Assembly (NCBI RefSeq): GCF_020921035.1
Contig: NC_063158.1
Location: 7,112,001 to 7,176,000 of the forward strand
Length of the DNA: 64,000 nt
Origin: Rhodamnia argentea
Taxonomy: Eukaryota > Streptophyta > Magnoliopsida > Myrtales > Myrtaceae
Direction of reading: 5' to 3'
Shown: positions 1 to 11,821 of the stretch, one piece after another
Layout: each line of letters begins with the position of its first letter
How positions within the stretch are numbered: position 1 is the stretch's first letter
Program-made: the position numbers and the translations under genes
The notes under the pieces: generated by a model
Told to the model about the DNA's origin: nothing
What the model saw: the letters and a program-made list of their open reading frames with translations, nothing else
The model's database searches: none

Positions 1-190
1 GTTTCATACTATTCCATAAATCTTCTTCAGTCTTGGGTGATCAAGTCTTTTCTCCTTAGTTCTTCATGGATGTTTCCTGAGCTTCTAAGAGTAAAGCATC
101 TGAATGACTATCTTTTCCCTTTCTATGCATGATTATCAAGTAGAAGATCTGGTAACGTATTTAACATAGCTATGTCTGTATCCTTAACAG

Positions 191-2652
191 ATTGAATATT
201 TCTGTGCTCCAGGATATTCAAGAGTTACTTCTTTCTTGGAAGCCTTATTTTGATGCTTGCACCAGTATTTTCATTTATGCACCTTCAAATAACCGCCAGC
301 TTCTTTTCAGTGGAGAGAAGCCATATTTTGGTCATTCTCAATCCGTCGTACGTAATATTTGCTTTACTGTTCGGAGACCTACTTTGAAAGAAGCCAAACG
401 TATATACAACCAATTGACCCAAGTTGCGTATGAAAATGGTGAGAAAGAAGTAACATTGATGGAAGCAGATAAGTCGCTTTCAAGCAACAGTGCTGTGGTC
501 CATGATGAACTGGTTGCTATCAAGGATGAATTGGGTAAAAGATTGGCACATATGGAGATGATTGAAACTTGTTCAGGTCCCATAAAGCCTGATACATTAA
601 TATCAAGTGACAGTGACAATAATGAAGTGATTGGTAGATTGACGCCATTGCATGAAGCGACAAAACTGGGAAATGCTCAGAAGGTTCTGGAACTTCTGGA
701 AGAGGGGATGGACCCTTGCGCAAAAGATGAAAGGGGACGGACACCATATATGTTGGCAAGTGAAAAGGAAGTGAGAAATGTTTACAGACGTTTTATGGCC
801 TCAAACCTTGATACGTGGAACTGGCACGCTGCTAAAGTACCCAGTGCGTTAACGAAAGAAATGGAGGAATCTCAAGCTTCTAAGCAGGTAGATTTCATGC
901 TCCATGCTAATTTCTTTGTGGTTGTGCTCCTATTCATCAATTGTTCTCCTTTCCCATCAGTAATTAGTTTGGGTTAAGTTCCACAAGATTTTTATAATTG
1001 AAGCATTCATTCCTTAGGATTTAATTTCCGTCTGGCTGGCTATCTTGTCAAACTTTGTATAGTTGGTTCTGGTTCGGATTATTTTCCTATACGTTATGTT
1101 GTCTTGTATGATAAGAGAATCGGTTCATTCATTCTATAATTTTGCTTAAACATGGATATTGATCTTTCGTGCAATGAAGGCATTAGTAGCGGTGGTCACA
1201 TCAGATGTACTTTAAACTTCAAAAATCTATTACTGCTAAATTTGGTATCAGTCTTCTATGTGAGCATTTGTTTTATGTCTTGTTGTGTCAGTCTTTTCCT
1301 CAGTAAGTGATACCTTATATTTGTCTCTGTTAGTTTGTTGTTCTGTCGTCCTTTGTTATAGCACTCAAGTCATTCTTTTACAGAGTCAAGCTTATTACTA
1401 ACTTTCCTGGAGGTTTTCAGGCAGAGAAAGATGCCAAGAGAAAAGCCAGAGCGAAAGAGTTAAAGAAACTACGTAAGGCCAAAGAAAAGAAGGATCATGT
1501 GCGTATTTTGATGTTTTCTGATAGTTACAGTAATTTCTTAAAATTGTTTATCTTTTCCTAAGCTGTAGTAGTTTTCTTCTACACATTTCCCCTAGATGCA
1601 GATTATGTGCGATTAAAGAGGCTTTTGGAATGAATGACGATATCTTCTGAAAAATCATTAGCATTTTTGGTGATTGTTCACGCTCGTGTTTGTTTGGCAT
1701 TTCTGCAAGAGAATGATGGTTGGTTTCCTTTTTTTTTTTTTCAAATATTGAAGGGAAATATGAGCTCGCTCGATTTCGTCTAGGTTCCTACTTAAGAGCT
1801 GGGTTAGGAGGGATGAAATCGTAGGTTTTCCCTCGTCATTTATGGATTGATTCACTTATTGTATTTATTAGAACCTAGGAGTGATTTGCCTTGCTGACCA
1901 AGGATTAGCCGTGCCTCTGATGTAAGCCTTTGCCCTAGGCCAGTGTTATTTAGTAGTAGAACTGCTAAAAGTGGCAACTGACATTTGGTGTGCCGCATGC
2001 TATCATGTGACTTTCTAATTTCATCCTTTCCTCAAATGGGTGAATCCAGGCTCAGGCTGCAGCCTCTCAAAATGACGTGAAAGCTCCTGGAGATGCATCT
2101 GCTAGGAAAGGACAGTCTCAACCTAGTGGAATATCTCAAATATCCAAAGAGGTGAGAGAACAATCTCAAGGAGCCAAGCCTTCACTACGTTCTTCTTTTG
2201 TTTGTTCGTTGGAGTTGCGATTGATCGGTCCTTTTCTGCCCTTCTTCTGCTGCTTCTAACACTGCCCATTCATGCAAAGTGTAGTTCACTGATCTTATCC
2301 AGAAAATTGTCCACTGAGATTGTTTGTGAAATTAGTACTGATGTATTGATGCGTTCTTTTCCTCTAAATCTTTACTCAGGAGCAATTGAAGGCAGCACAG
2401 GCTGCTGAGAGGGAAAAGAGAGCGGCCGCTGCCGAGAGAAGGATGGCCGCAGCTGCAGCCCTTAGTGCTCAAGGCAATAGTGGGAACTCAGCACCAAGCA
2501 CTTCACAGCCAAAAAGCACGCTAAGTGGAGATACCAACTGCTCTTGTTGTTATGTCTCATTGGATGGTAAAATACCATTTCATAGGTATAATTACAAATA
2601 CTGCAGCACTACATGCATGCATCTGCATAGAGAAATTCTCGAGGCCGGATAA
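191..2652 (+). CDS. VMS1: VMS1/ANKZF1-like peptidyl-tRNA hydrolase of ribosome quality control (3' part, 5' end outside window)
   Basis: Seen: four exons, 191-887, 1421-1498, 2050-2151 and 2380-2652, all joined in phase 0 with GT-AG borders and ending in TAA. The first exon opens right after an AG acceptor, so there is no start here and earlier exons lie left of the window. In order the protein shows the C-terminal half of a VLRF1 release-factor-like domain (WKPYFDACTSIFIYAP, then FTVRRPTLKEA), a short ankyrin unit (TPLHEATKLGNAQKVLELL), a very basic Lys/Arg helix (exon 2), an Ala-rich charged helix, and a C-terminal Cys/His module (CSCCYVSLDGKIPFHRYNYK then YCSTTC) that fits the VATC treble clef. 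Known of the family: Vms1/ANKZF1 frees nascent chains from peptidyl-tRNA on stalled 60S subunits and binds Cdc48/p97. The catalytic Gln region is not in the window. Family call is firm; the exact orthologue is not resolved. Confidence 0.88.
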
Positions 2653-3962
2653 ATGCTACCTTAGAGCGTAACTGAACATATAGCGCTGTCATGACCAAAA
2701 AAAAAAAAAAAACATATAGCGCTGTCCCCCCTTTTCTTTTGTATCACTGGTATAACAATTGAAACACATTCAGTGATGTTTACCTTTGTTATCCATCATT
2801 TTCACTGTACGATCCTGATTTCAATCATCCGTGGAACTTCCATCCTTGTCTTTAGGATAAAAAGAAGTTGGGAATTTTAGGAAACAAAATAAGCGCCAAC
2901 ACAATTAGAGTTGGTAATACAAAATTGTTGGTAACATAATGAGATCAAAGTCGATATTCACTATAATTAAGACTGGTGATTTTGAATGAGTTGATAAGCA
3001 AAGCAAATAAGAGTTGGTAACTTAATAATTAAGTTTGTATAGTTAAGCAGCTCATACGTGACTAGTTCGTAACTTAACGGGAGAAAAGCTGATTGATCAC
3101 ACAAATAAAGGTTAAAAAAACTCATGACTCCAATTCCAAGGTATTTATAAGATTGATAAACTAATTTTGGTAAATGTTAAAGGTGATTAATTCAGATGAA
3201 ATACATAAACGTCGGTAAGTAACTTAGCTGAGAGTTGATAACCCAATCCTAGTTGTTTATTTAGTCGCAAAAATATGTATATATACCGACTTGTCGGCAA
3301 CGTACCTTGGTTCAAGCCACTTACATAGAAATTGGCAAATTCATCTAACAGATGATTCATTTAAGGTATTGTAAGAAAGACAAACTTGTAAACTTCTAAA
3401 GGGAGTTGGTAATTTTATAAAAGTATTGGTAAGTTACCAACGAATTATCGAAAGATCCGATGATCGGTGGCTTTTCTTACCAACAATTTTTTTGACACTT
3501 ATAAACTCTCTTCGAAATCTATGAACACGGAGAAGAATTGTCCGATCATGGAAGCATCAGGCATCCAAGAACCTGTACCCTAATTTCAGATTCGGCGGGT
3601 ACTATCATGGTTACAAATTAAATGACGTGGTTTCGAGTTCATTCCAAATCAGAGCTAAAGGTCTGTATCATCATAATCTGCAATGAGACATCAATGGGGT
3701 CGTTTCCAACTTTGTGACCTGTTCCTTCTTTTGTTTCGTTTGCCATCTCGACAATACAGATTCAACTCGGAAAGGTCAGTGAAAACTAACGAATCGAAAT
3801 GCTTAGATTAGAAAACTGCAACGATTTCACAGGCTAATGACGGAAACCATTGATGGTACAAACATTGCGGCGCATGTTCGGCATTCTTCCTTTAGAAATT
3901 CCAAACCGACACTCTTCCGGGGGGGAGTGCTCTGTGTCCGTGTCTGTTCATGCATCTCAAAG
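2653..3962. other. Intergenic region between two convergent genes
   Basis: This 1.3-kb gap lies between the stop codons of the VMS1-like gene (+) and the VTT-family gene (-), so it should carry both 3' ends. It is AT-rich with no coding frame of note. A run of A near 2697-2712 follows the first stop codon. Most of the rest is the degenerate GTTGGTAA-rich repeat listed separately. Confidence 0.6.
2880..3490. repeat. Degenerate GTTGGTAA-rich repeat, copy 1
   Basis: The motif GTTGGTAA or a one-base variant (TTGGTAAG, CGGTAAGTAAC) recurs at irregular spacing, often followed by CTTAA or preceded by AAA. A second stretch of the same style occurs at about 49690-50530. There is no coding potential, no clear terminal inverted repeat and no target duplication that I can see. 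It may be a decayed non-autonomous element. I do not recognise the family. Confidence 0.4.
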
Positions 3963-5854
3963 TTAACCTAGAGTCGCCTCCTCCTTCCTCCGCTGCTCCT
4001 CGAGCCGCCCTTTAGCATAAAGGCTGCTCATCACAGTCGCGATCATGGTCGCGCCGAACCCGACCAGATTAACAGCTGCATGCGGCGTCGAGAGGCCTTT
4101 GTGATCCCCCGTCGCATCTGCCAATTGGCGAATCAACTTCCCACTGCACGACACAAGTTCGATCCCCATTAAGCAGACGGCATTGAGATAGAAGTCATGT
4201 TGGAGAATCACAAGACTTCCTGGAGTGTGCCAGGGTAAAGCACATTCACATGTCAATATGCAGGCATTGCCCTAACATAGAGTTGAGCACAGATTCAACG
4301 AGAATGCTGAGAATCTCTGAGAGAGAAAAAAAATGGAGAAAGGGCTCAGACCCGTAGAGAGTAAGACCGACTTCAGGCACCATTCCAACCAACGAGGCCA
4401 GCAGATACGGACTGTATTTAACATCTGTCGCGACGATGGCGTAATTGAACAGAATGTACGGAAATGGAGAAATCCTGATTAGCACGACCGCTTTGAACTG
4501 ATGAAACCAACTCCCCTCGCCGGCTAGTCTTAGCACGGCCGCTTGCTTCGGGTATCTCGCCAACCATGTCTGGAAAAGATAGGTGACACCATGAGGAACG
4601 GTTATCTTCTCGGGGGCCGATTTGAAACAATTCACAAGATACATGTACCTGGATTTTCTGCCGGAAGGGCGAGCCGATGAAATAGGGCAGGGTTACGCCA
4701 ATTGTGACCCCGGCCATTACTATAGAGAACCCAGTCACATAATCGAAGGACATCCCGGCGATCCACATAGAAGGGGTAGACGGTATAATCAAGGCAGGGA
4801 ATACAGCGGTCGTGGCGAAAATCAGCAATGCGAGTACCGGAGGGTCGAAGCTTCGTGTCACCCAATTGATAGTTGGGATAACCACCTAGACAAATAGCTG
4901 GAATATCAGAAAAATGATGCAGATCAAAGCAGGAAGAACTCGAGATGATCAAATAAACCAGGTTGTGCTCGAGTTTGAAGGATTTAAACTGCGAAAGATG
5001 AGAGAACTTGCAATTGAAATCACCAGAAATTGGACATATCATGTGCACCATTGATCAAAGTCCAAGAACTATATTCGTGACAGTAGCTATGGTTCATGTC
5101 CGATCGATGTCTCTCCATCATTCAATCAAACGAACAAGATGCAGAATGCTTTTGATGTCTTTGATATCCCGAACATCATCGTCTGTCTTTTTCCATCTCC
5201 TAGGCTGTTTCATCATGAGATGTGCGAAAGAACGACAAATATGAATACGAGTTTCATCGTCAACAAAGCAACTCCGACGTATTTGATCAATTTGCGACTA
5301 CAACTCGGTGTCAAGGTCTCTCAACAATGCCAAAAGATATTCACCAAATGCAACAATCTATGTTTGTGACTGCATAGCTAACATGGTAGTTGTCCCAGTG
5401 AAACAAACTCATGCTTTAGCTGACATGATGACAGATATGCTTTTCCAAGAAAATCTTCGAAATGAGCCGTGTCGGCGTCATGTCGGATTCATGATCTTGT
5501 TCCAGAAATGCTAAGTGCCTGTATATTACTTAGCGTTCACACCGATCAAAAAATTTAGACACCGGTATTAGCGGCTGCATAATTTTGGCCCGAGGAGAGA
5601 TCAGTTCGTGGTCACGGAATATTGTGATCCGATCAATGCGAGACTACCTTGCTCATGAACGGTGGGCCGAGCCAATTGACGATAATCACCGTCAAGACGC
5701 CCGCCAAGATGCAGAGCCCAATCTCCTTGACCCCCCACCGCCACCATGTTTCGCTACTCGTGGGGACGTCCAGCGGCGCCTCGTTCCTTGCGAGGCTGTC
5801 GACGTCCTCCCCGTCCTCCAACCTAACGTAGTCTCCATCTCTATTGCTCTCCAT
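3963..5854 (-). CDS. VTT-domain (TVP38/TMEM64, SNARE-associated Golgi type) membrane protein
   Basis: Seen: four exons on the minus strand, 5854-5648, 4885-4649, 4569-4352 and 4143-3963, with GT-AG borders; the joined frame closes exactly at 280 residues. I chose the ATG at 5854 because it is the first in frame and gives an acidic N-terminus followed by a first membrane helix (about residues 44-65). Family hallmarks follow: FPALIIPSTPSMWIAGM, a GVTIGVTLPYFIG segment, the amphipathic RYPKQAAVLRLAGEGSWFHQ loop, RISPFPYILFNYA, and SLVGMVPEV. The C-terminus has one last helix and a charged tail. Known: VTT proteins are multi-pass endomembrane or plastid proteins, some of which are lipid scramblases or affect trafficking. 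The substrate of this one cannot be read from sequence. The usual GYGFGF-like glycine run reads FDYVTGF here. Intron 1 (about 760 bp) holds nothing recognisable. Confidence 0.88.
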
Positions 5855-6040
5855 CACGTAGTTTACTATTCCATCCCCGTGGCTAGGCAATAGAAGTACT
5901 TTCGGATTGCGCGAGAGGCTATGGCATTAGATGACGGCGCGAGCAGCGAAAGGACGAACGTGGGATTCGTACGAATTCTAGGTTCAATACATGGTTGGCG
6001 TTCCGTCTTCGATTCGCGACTTGTCGAACGAGAGGGATGA

Positions 6041-6069
6041 GGAGGCGGAGGAGGAGGAGGAGGAGGAGG
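6041..6069. repeat. (GGA)n trinucleotide microsatellite
   Basis: About nine to ten GGA units with one GGC interruption lie roughly 190 bp upstream of the VTT gene's ATG. On the transcribed (minus) strand this reads as TCC repeats, plausibly in the promoter or 5' leader of that gene. Confidence 0.8.
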
Positions 6070-6420
6070 GGGGAAATGTGGAGGATGCAAATTGAGACAG
6101 GGACGAGGTGGCCCTCGATCTGGTTCGTTATAACGTCCTTCGGCTTCGTACCAGAAGAAGAGGGACAAATGCTTATTTGGAATTTACAAGTTCGAAGAAA
6201 TTCCATGTTAGGAATTAGACATGTATCCCTTTTGGCCTAGCCGAAATAGCTATTCCTTTGAGCTAAGAATAGCTAGGGATCAATAGCCTATATCAAATTA
6301 GAAATCCAGTAGCCTCGACTTGTAATACCCAAAAATTATATGGGTTAGGAGTGTAATCGAGTCCACGTTGCTCATCACTCGATCAAGGTCGACTCCAATT
6401 AAGTTTTCAATAGGCTCTAG

Positions 6421-6441
6421 CTCGACTCGACTCGACTCGAC
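6421..6441. repeat. (CTCGA)4 pentanucleotide repeat
   Basis: Four perfect CTCGA units occur inside a longer GTCGACTC-rich stretch (about 6350-6445). No gene is associated. The surrounding 6240-6588 region shows no coding frame. Confidence 0.8.
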
Positions 6442-6588
6442 TTGGTCAATGGATAAATTTTGTTTATGAGTGCCCATTGAAGTAGATATAGCGTATCATG
6501 AATTGAACTTTGAGTACTGGTTGAGCCTAAAATCACTAGTACTGGAGTTATATTTTCGAGCAAGCATTCAGTGAGCGTAGGACATGTA

Positions 6589-7483
6589 GGGTGCGTTTAG
6601 CAATGATTCTGATCTAAAAAGTCAATTGCGTTCGGAATTGATTTTTTCTAATTCTGTTTCCTAAACGAATTTTAGAAAATCAGAAAGTATTTCGTATCGC
6701 ACAAAATTTATGTTCTCGAAACAAAAATGCGTTTGGTGATTGTACACAATTTATGTTCCCGAAAATAATTTCTCTTCCAATTTTTTTCATTTAAGTTAAA
6801 TAATTACGTCTTATCGCTATAAAGTCAACATGTATAGCGAATACAAATCATGAATAATCCATAATTAGTCTAATTATTTTGTGTTGCTGTAATCGTCTAT
6901 TTATTTCATGAAATATTTATTTCTTATAATTTGTTAAGAAAAATGATATTGCAATAAAAAAAATTTCATGCAATACAAATATAATGAATTTTTTTAATTA
7001 TTTAAAAAATTATTTATTACTTAAAAAAAATTATTTTTTGAAAATTTATTTTAATTTTAATTTTAATTTAATTTTCCTTTTTCTTTGGCTACCGGTGGCG
7101 GACGGTGGCATGCAGTGGTCGTTGGCGGTTGTCGGTGGCGTACGAAGGTGATGGAGCCGGTTGGTCAAGCGACGGACGAGCGAGGAGAGCCGGTTGATCG
7201 AACGTTCTTCCCTAAGGTTCATTCTTTTTTCTTTTTCTTTTTTTGTCGAGGGAACAAAGTGAGGGCCTTCCCTAAACATCCTAAGTTTATTGGTCTTGTT
7301 TTTCAAAAGTGATTTTGAAACAAAAATTAACTTTTTTTTAATTGTTTATGGTCCAAATTTATTTCCACGAGCGGAATCAAAGAATTTAAAAATCAAAATC
7401 ATTTATATTACCAAATAAATTTCTCTTCTTTTTATGTTTCGAGGAACAACATCACAGAATCAAAATCATTACTAAATAAGCCC
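6589..7483. mobile_element. PIF/Harbinger-like (Tourist-type) non-autonomous element with GC-rich core
   Basis: Seen: the left end GGGTGCGTTTAGCAATGATT matches the reverse complement of the right end, GGGCTTATTTAGTAATGATT, with few mismatches. A GTA triplet borders both sides, consistent with a 3-bp target duplication. The arms are AT-rich, while the centre (about 7085-7200) is GC-rich with GGTGGCGGACGGTGG-like phrases and codes for nothing convincing. The element at 57498-57990 has the same architecture with TTA duplications, which is why I favour PIF/Harbinger. No transposase is present. Confidence 0.65.
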
Positions 7484-10264
7484 GTAGTAAACTAGATCTA
7501 GACCATTAAACTTGGTGGGTCCCACGCAGTGTAGGTCTCACATGGAACCCGCCAAATTTAAAGGTTAAGATTTAATTTCAGTACACCTAGCACAATCATT
7601 CGAGATTTTTTCATATCCATGAGGATATATCTAGCAATCTCCTGAAATTAGTATGGAATTATTTAAGTAGTTAAGAAAAATTCTAATTATATTGGTGTGA
7701 GTATCTTTAGACCAGGAGCTATGAAATAGAAATATTGCCTAACGTGCTTTTATCATGTGTTTAAGTTTTTAATCAGAGAGAAGGTATTTCATGTGACGGT
7801 CACATCGTGTAACACTGACACGTAGCGTAATGTAATGAGCTAATCCGCATCTGTAATAGGCTAATCAAATGTTAGGTGGCGCTAAGTAGGATGTCACCTA
7901 TAGCACATAAGAAATGCCGATTAGCCGGTTACACAACATTATCCCTATCGTTTAGTGCAACTCTTGCATAGAATACTTTATTCTAACGAACACCAAAAAT
8001 AAAATAAAATGAAGAGACAATTAAGAAGAGCTAAAGTGAACATGTAAGGTTAATATTATGTCAGAAAGTGTAACCCAAAAACTTTTCGACCAAAAAAAAA
8101 AATATAAGCCTAGCCCAAATAAGTAAGTTAAATGGGCCAGACCGCTTTTAGCCAATTAGCCCACGTGGGCTTCATGTTAGAATTTTGCAAGAAGCAGGCC
8201 TTATTATGGTGGGATTAAGAGATATTGAATCCTCTTGCTCGGAATTTATATGTGTATTCCTGTATTGATTTAGAAATCGGGTGGATTGAGTCGAATCGAT
8301 TTGAATCGGACGAGGTTTAATCAATCCGTACCTACTCGATTCGGATCAAGTTGATGCTTTTTGACCCGTGCTTTTCTCTATGACTTTTATCTTCATATGC
8401 AATTCCCACTAGCCCATCTTTCCCATGTACGTTGCTTACACTTCTCAAATTCCTTTATGAGACATCGTCACATTTTTGCCACGTGAATGCTGCATGACTT
8501 TCCATTCCATTATTATAGATATGGCAAGATCATTGTCAACTTATTCACAAATATAAGTTATTAAGAAAACAACTAGAACTGTAAGTTAGGGAACTATGAA
8601 CATCGAACTCGAGACCTCTTCTTTTAATCAGTTTTCACACAATTTTTCTCTATAATCCATATAAATGAAGTGGGTAATGGTAAAGACATTCAAATTACTA
8701 AACCGCGCCTTTATTTAAGATATTAAACTAGTAAATAAATTGACGGTGACCACAATTAAATCGCAGCTTCATTATGCATTAATGACGCCATTCGGCGTCG
8801 GTAATTATTATTACCACTACTACTACTATTGTTAAACTGGCTTAGTATCAATTAAAACAAGAAAAACCATCGATCGCCACTCACCTACTCTTGCTGAAAA
8901 TAGGGTTTGTTCCTTCACATCCTGTAATACCTCGATTATGCTTTTTCAAAACATAATCTCCTGAGCGTAATTGGAGAGTAAAAGGAGTTCTAGGGTTTGG
9001 CCTCTTTCATCAACTTGTCGCATTCGACATTGCACCACAAATCTGAAGGGCAATCAATTGCGCTGCATGATTCGACTCACACTAAAGAAGATGGACATTT
9101 CCATTTTGAATTTCAAGGACAAAGGCGGATGTGGTGGTCTACATGGACCACATGAATGCAGAGAACTTCATGCAGAGTCTCTATCAAATGGGTGCTGCTT
9201 GTGAACTTGCAAAAGAGAAAATGAAGAAATAGCACCATGTTTGCTTATCTACAATTTTGGGTTGTGGAGTAATGGTCATTAGATTAGGTTCTAATCGCTA
9301 ATATCGCATCTAAGACTCGGCGGGACTGTTGAGGGATACGGATGTGTTCGACAATCATAATAATAATCGAACATATTGATTCGAAAAGCACTTATGATTA
9401 TCTTTTTTGTGTCTTATAATTCAAGGACACAGACGTGGAGACTCGGCTACTTGAAGAAGGCCCGTGAAATATTCTGCAAGCTCCATTAACCAATAAGTCT
9501 ATAGGTGGTGCTGACCTAGAGCGATTTGCACGCAATTTGAGGGATTCGAGACCTCCAAATCTTGAGCTAGAAACTCTCGTCGCTCCAGCTAACAACACCA
9601 ACTATGGAGGCTAACTTCTGAATAAAAAATCAGATGTATAATATGGAAAAAAATTCCAAAAAGTCATTTCTGCTTAATCAATGAAGAATGTCGTGTATAA
9701 GCATCCACATACAGGGCAATTGAGATAATTTTTGAAAATAGAGGGAATGGGCTTCATTTCTTGGTTGACTACATAAACACCAAACTCCATAGTAGGATAT
9801 ACACTATGGTTGATATATATACATAATGGAATGAGTAGACATGGTTCATGGTCTTAGTCCTCAATTGCATAAATGGCTCAACAAATGAATTTCATTGATA
9901 GAGACCATCATTAAATGGTGTAGTGTCCCACCTTTCTCGATTTTCTTATATGTAGACCTTCCAATTTTTTTATGCGCATTGATTGAAAGATTGTGTGATA
10001 AAAAATAAGTGACAATCTTGTCAGATCGTTAAGCTAGCAACTTCCATTTTGATATAGTGTTGACCGTATTTAAAGTCTTATGTGACAAATTGGGAGTTGA
10101 CATCTACAGATAAAGATAGATGACTCGGGGAGCAATGCACTTTACTTAGTACGTGGTACATCACCCATATCAGTTGCATGATCCGAGAAATTGGCATTTG
10201 AAAAATTAAGTGAAAATCGTTTGATTATGAAAGATTTAAACAGCTAAATGATGGGATTAATTAT
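7484..10264. other. Intergenic region, no intact gene
   Basis: AT-rich DNA with short open frames only. Around 8600-8620 the minus strand contains a tRNA-like B-box phrase (GGTCTCGAGTTCGAT) that also occurs at about 53207, which suggests a decayed SINE family. A short GAATCGATTTGAATCGGA-like stretch near 8290-8350 resembles the arms of the hAT-type MITE at 43.6 kb. A weak coding-like remnant at 9423-9614 is listed separately. Nothing else was recognised. Confidence 0.4.
9423..9614 (+). pseudogene. Possible short coding remnant, unrecognised
   Basis: A frame of 63 codons runs to TAA at 9612 with a single internal TGA at about 9465. The translation has a protein-like composition (for example SIGGADLERFARNLRD followed by SRPPNLELETLVAP). 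I cannot assign a family. A second coding-like patch (YMDHMNAENFMQSLYQMGAA) lies upstream around 9137-9230 in another context and may be related. It could equally be chance. Confidence 0.2.
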
Positions 10265-10575
10265 AATACAAACGGTTTATGAACTTTGGCCTAATATGTA
10301 ATGTGGTCCCTAAACTTTACCTAAATGTGCAATGTGGTTTCTAAACTTTTAACTCTTTCAATGTAGTCCTTAGACTTTTGGTACATGTTTAATCATTTGT
10401 TAGATAATTCAGCACAATTTTTTTTTTTAATGCAAGTCACCTTTGCTGAGCTACCAGTCTAGCAAAAGTTTTTGAGGTGAGATTACATGCGGTATTAAAT
10501 GATCAAATCTGAACAGATGACCAACATCTCTTGTTGTCTCACTGGACAATATAAAAAGTTCATAATGTCCAAAAG
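10265..10575. repeat. Repeat with GGTCCCTAAACTTT-type tandem phrases (MITE-like arm)
   Basis: The phrase TGTGGT(C/T)(C/T)CTAAACTTT recurs three times in diverged form between 10300 and 10380, each about 40 bp apart. The right side ends in ACAATATAAAAAGTTCATAATG. This style is typical of subterminal arms of plant miniature elements. Boundaries and superfamily are not clear. Confidence 0.35.
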
Positions 10576-10722
10576 ATTGAATCGGGCACCGTACTTAGAT
10601 TGGTAACCAGCTGATTTTTAGGATAGCCATGTGAAGTGAACCAGAAAAAGTTGGACAAAAACCACCACCACCACCACCATCATCATCACGGTCACTTTTT
10701 ACAGTGGAGTGGATGCCTGTAG

Positions 10723-10724
<2 letters not shown>

Positions 10725-10763
<39 letters not shown>
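10725..10763. repeat. (GA)n microsatellite, about 19 units
   Basis: A near-perfect GA dinucleotide tract. Preceded by a CCACCACCACCA/CATCATCA stretch at about 10659-10688. No gene could be assigned to either side. Confidence 0.95.
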
Positions 10764-10767
<4 letters not shown>

Positions 10768-11025
10768 GGTGATGATGATGAGGAAGAAGAAGAAGATGCC
10801 AAAGATGGGGGGTGTCGTTTTCCATATGAAGGAGCATGGTTTAGGGGGTGTGGTGTACTCGATTGCATGAAGAAAAGGAAGGAAAGAAGGAACCTAACCC
10901 CATTGACTCTCTCGCTCTCTGCCCTTTTCCCACTCCATCCTCTTTTATCTCCTCATGGCCTGCACTTGATGACCACCTTGTTCTCACGTGCCCTTCCTTT
11001 TGTACTTTCAAATATGGTCTCATCA

Positions 11026-11028
<3 letters not shown>

Positions 11029-11067
<39 letters not shown>
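11029..11067. repeat. (CT)n microsatellite, about 19 units
   Basis: A perfect CT tract about 265 bp after the GA tract, in opposite orientation. The two tracts are complementary and could pair as a long stem. The sequence between them is pyrimidine/purine skewed but has no convincing coding frame. Confidence 0.95.
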
Positions 11068-11070
<3 letters not shown>

Positions 11071-11821
11071 TATAACACGAACCGACCAGTCAAGCATTCT
11101 GTGTTTCATAACATGCATGGCGCTTGCTTTCCAAGGAAGAACATCATCCTTGAATTTTCATCTTTCCATTTGCATTTCTTCTTTTACGAGTCAGAGACAC
11201 GAGCGTGGAGGTTTGACTGCCTGAAAGCTCATGAAACATTACGGGAGTCTTATGAACAGATTAAGTTCGGTCTATAATTCTAGGTATCGAGTTTAGAGCC
11301 ACCTGTTATTATCATATTGTTATTTCAACCTGTATTAGAAGATCCGTGGGATATTATACAACATTTTCCATTTGGTAAACATGCTTATGTCGGAATAATC
11401 ATGCTTAGATTAATTCAAAGTTAGGGGAAAGCAAATTCTAGGGCGGAGCCGGGAACTGGAGAATCGAATTTATAGAAGCATTGTAGGTTCCAAATTCCAA
11501 AAATTAGGAACCAATTCCGACGGATAGTTTCCAGGTTTCGGGAGATGGAATATGAAAATTGGAACATGGAACAAGTCTTTATGTTTTTCATGTCCTACGT
11601 CTTGGCGCTATTCTGTGGTAATCCATGGCGTTAATGATGAGTGTGTAATTTGAAATCATTAGTCTAAGCTTCCATTTTTGGCAATATCTGTGACTGAAAT
11701 TTTTACTTATTTAATATTTCATATTCTTCGCGTGTTAAAGATGAGTTATGATCAGAAAATTATAGTAGTAAATGGTGATCATTACACGTGATAATTCACT
11801 GCAATTCTTATATTAAAAAAA

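Noticed and set aside
10700..11280. MicroRNA precursor in the GA/CT-flanked block
   Set aside because: No stem arm matched any conserved plant microRNA that I know; only the dinucleotide tracts pair.
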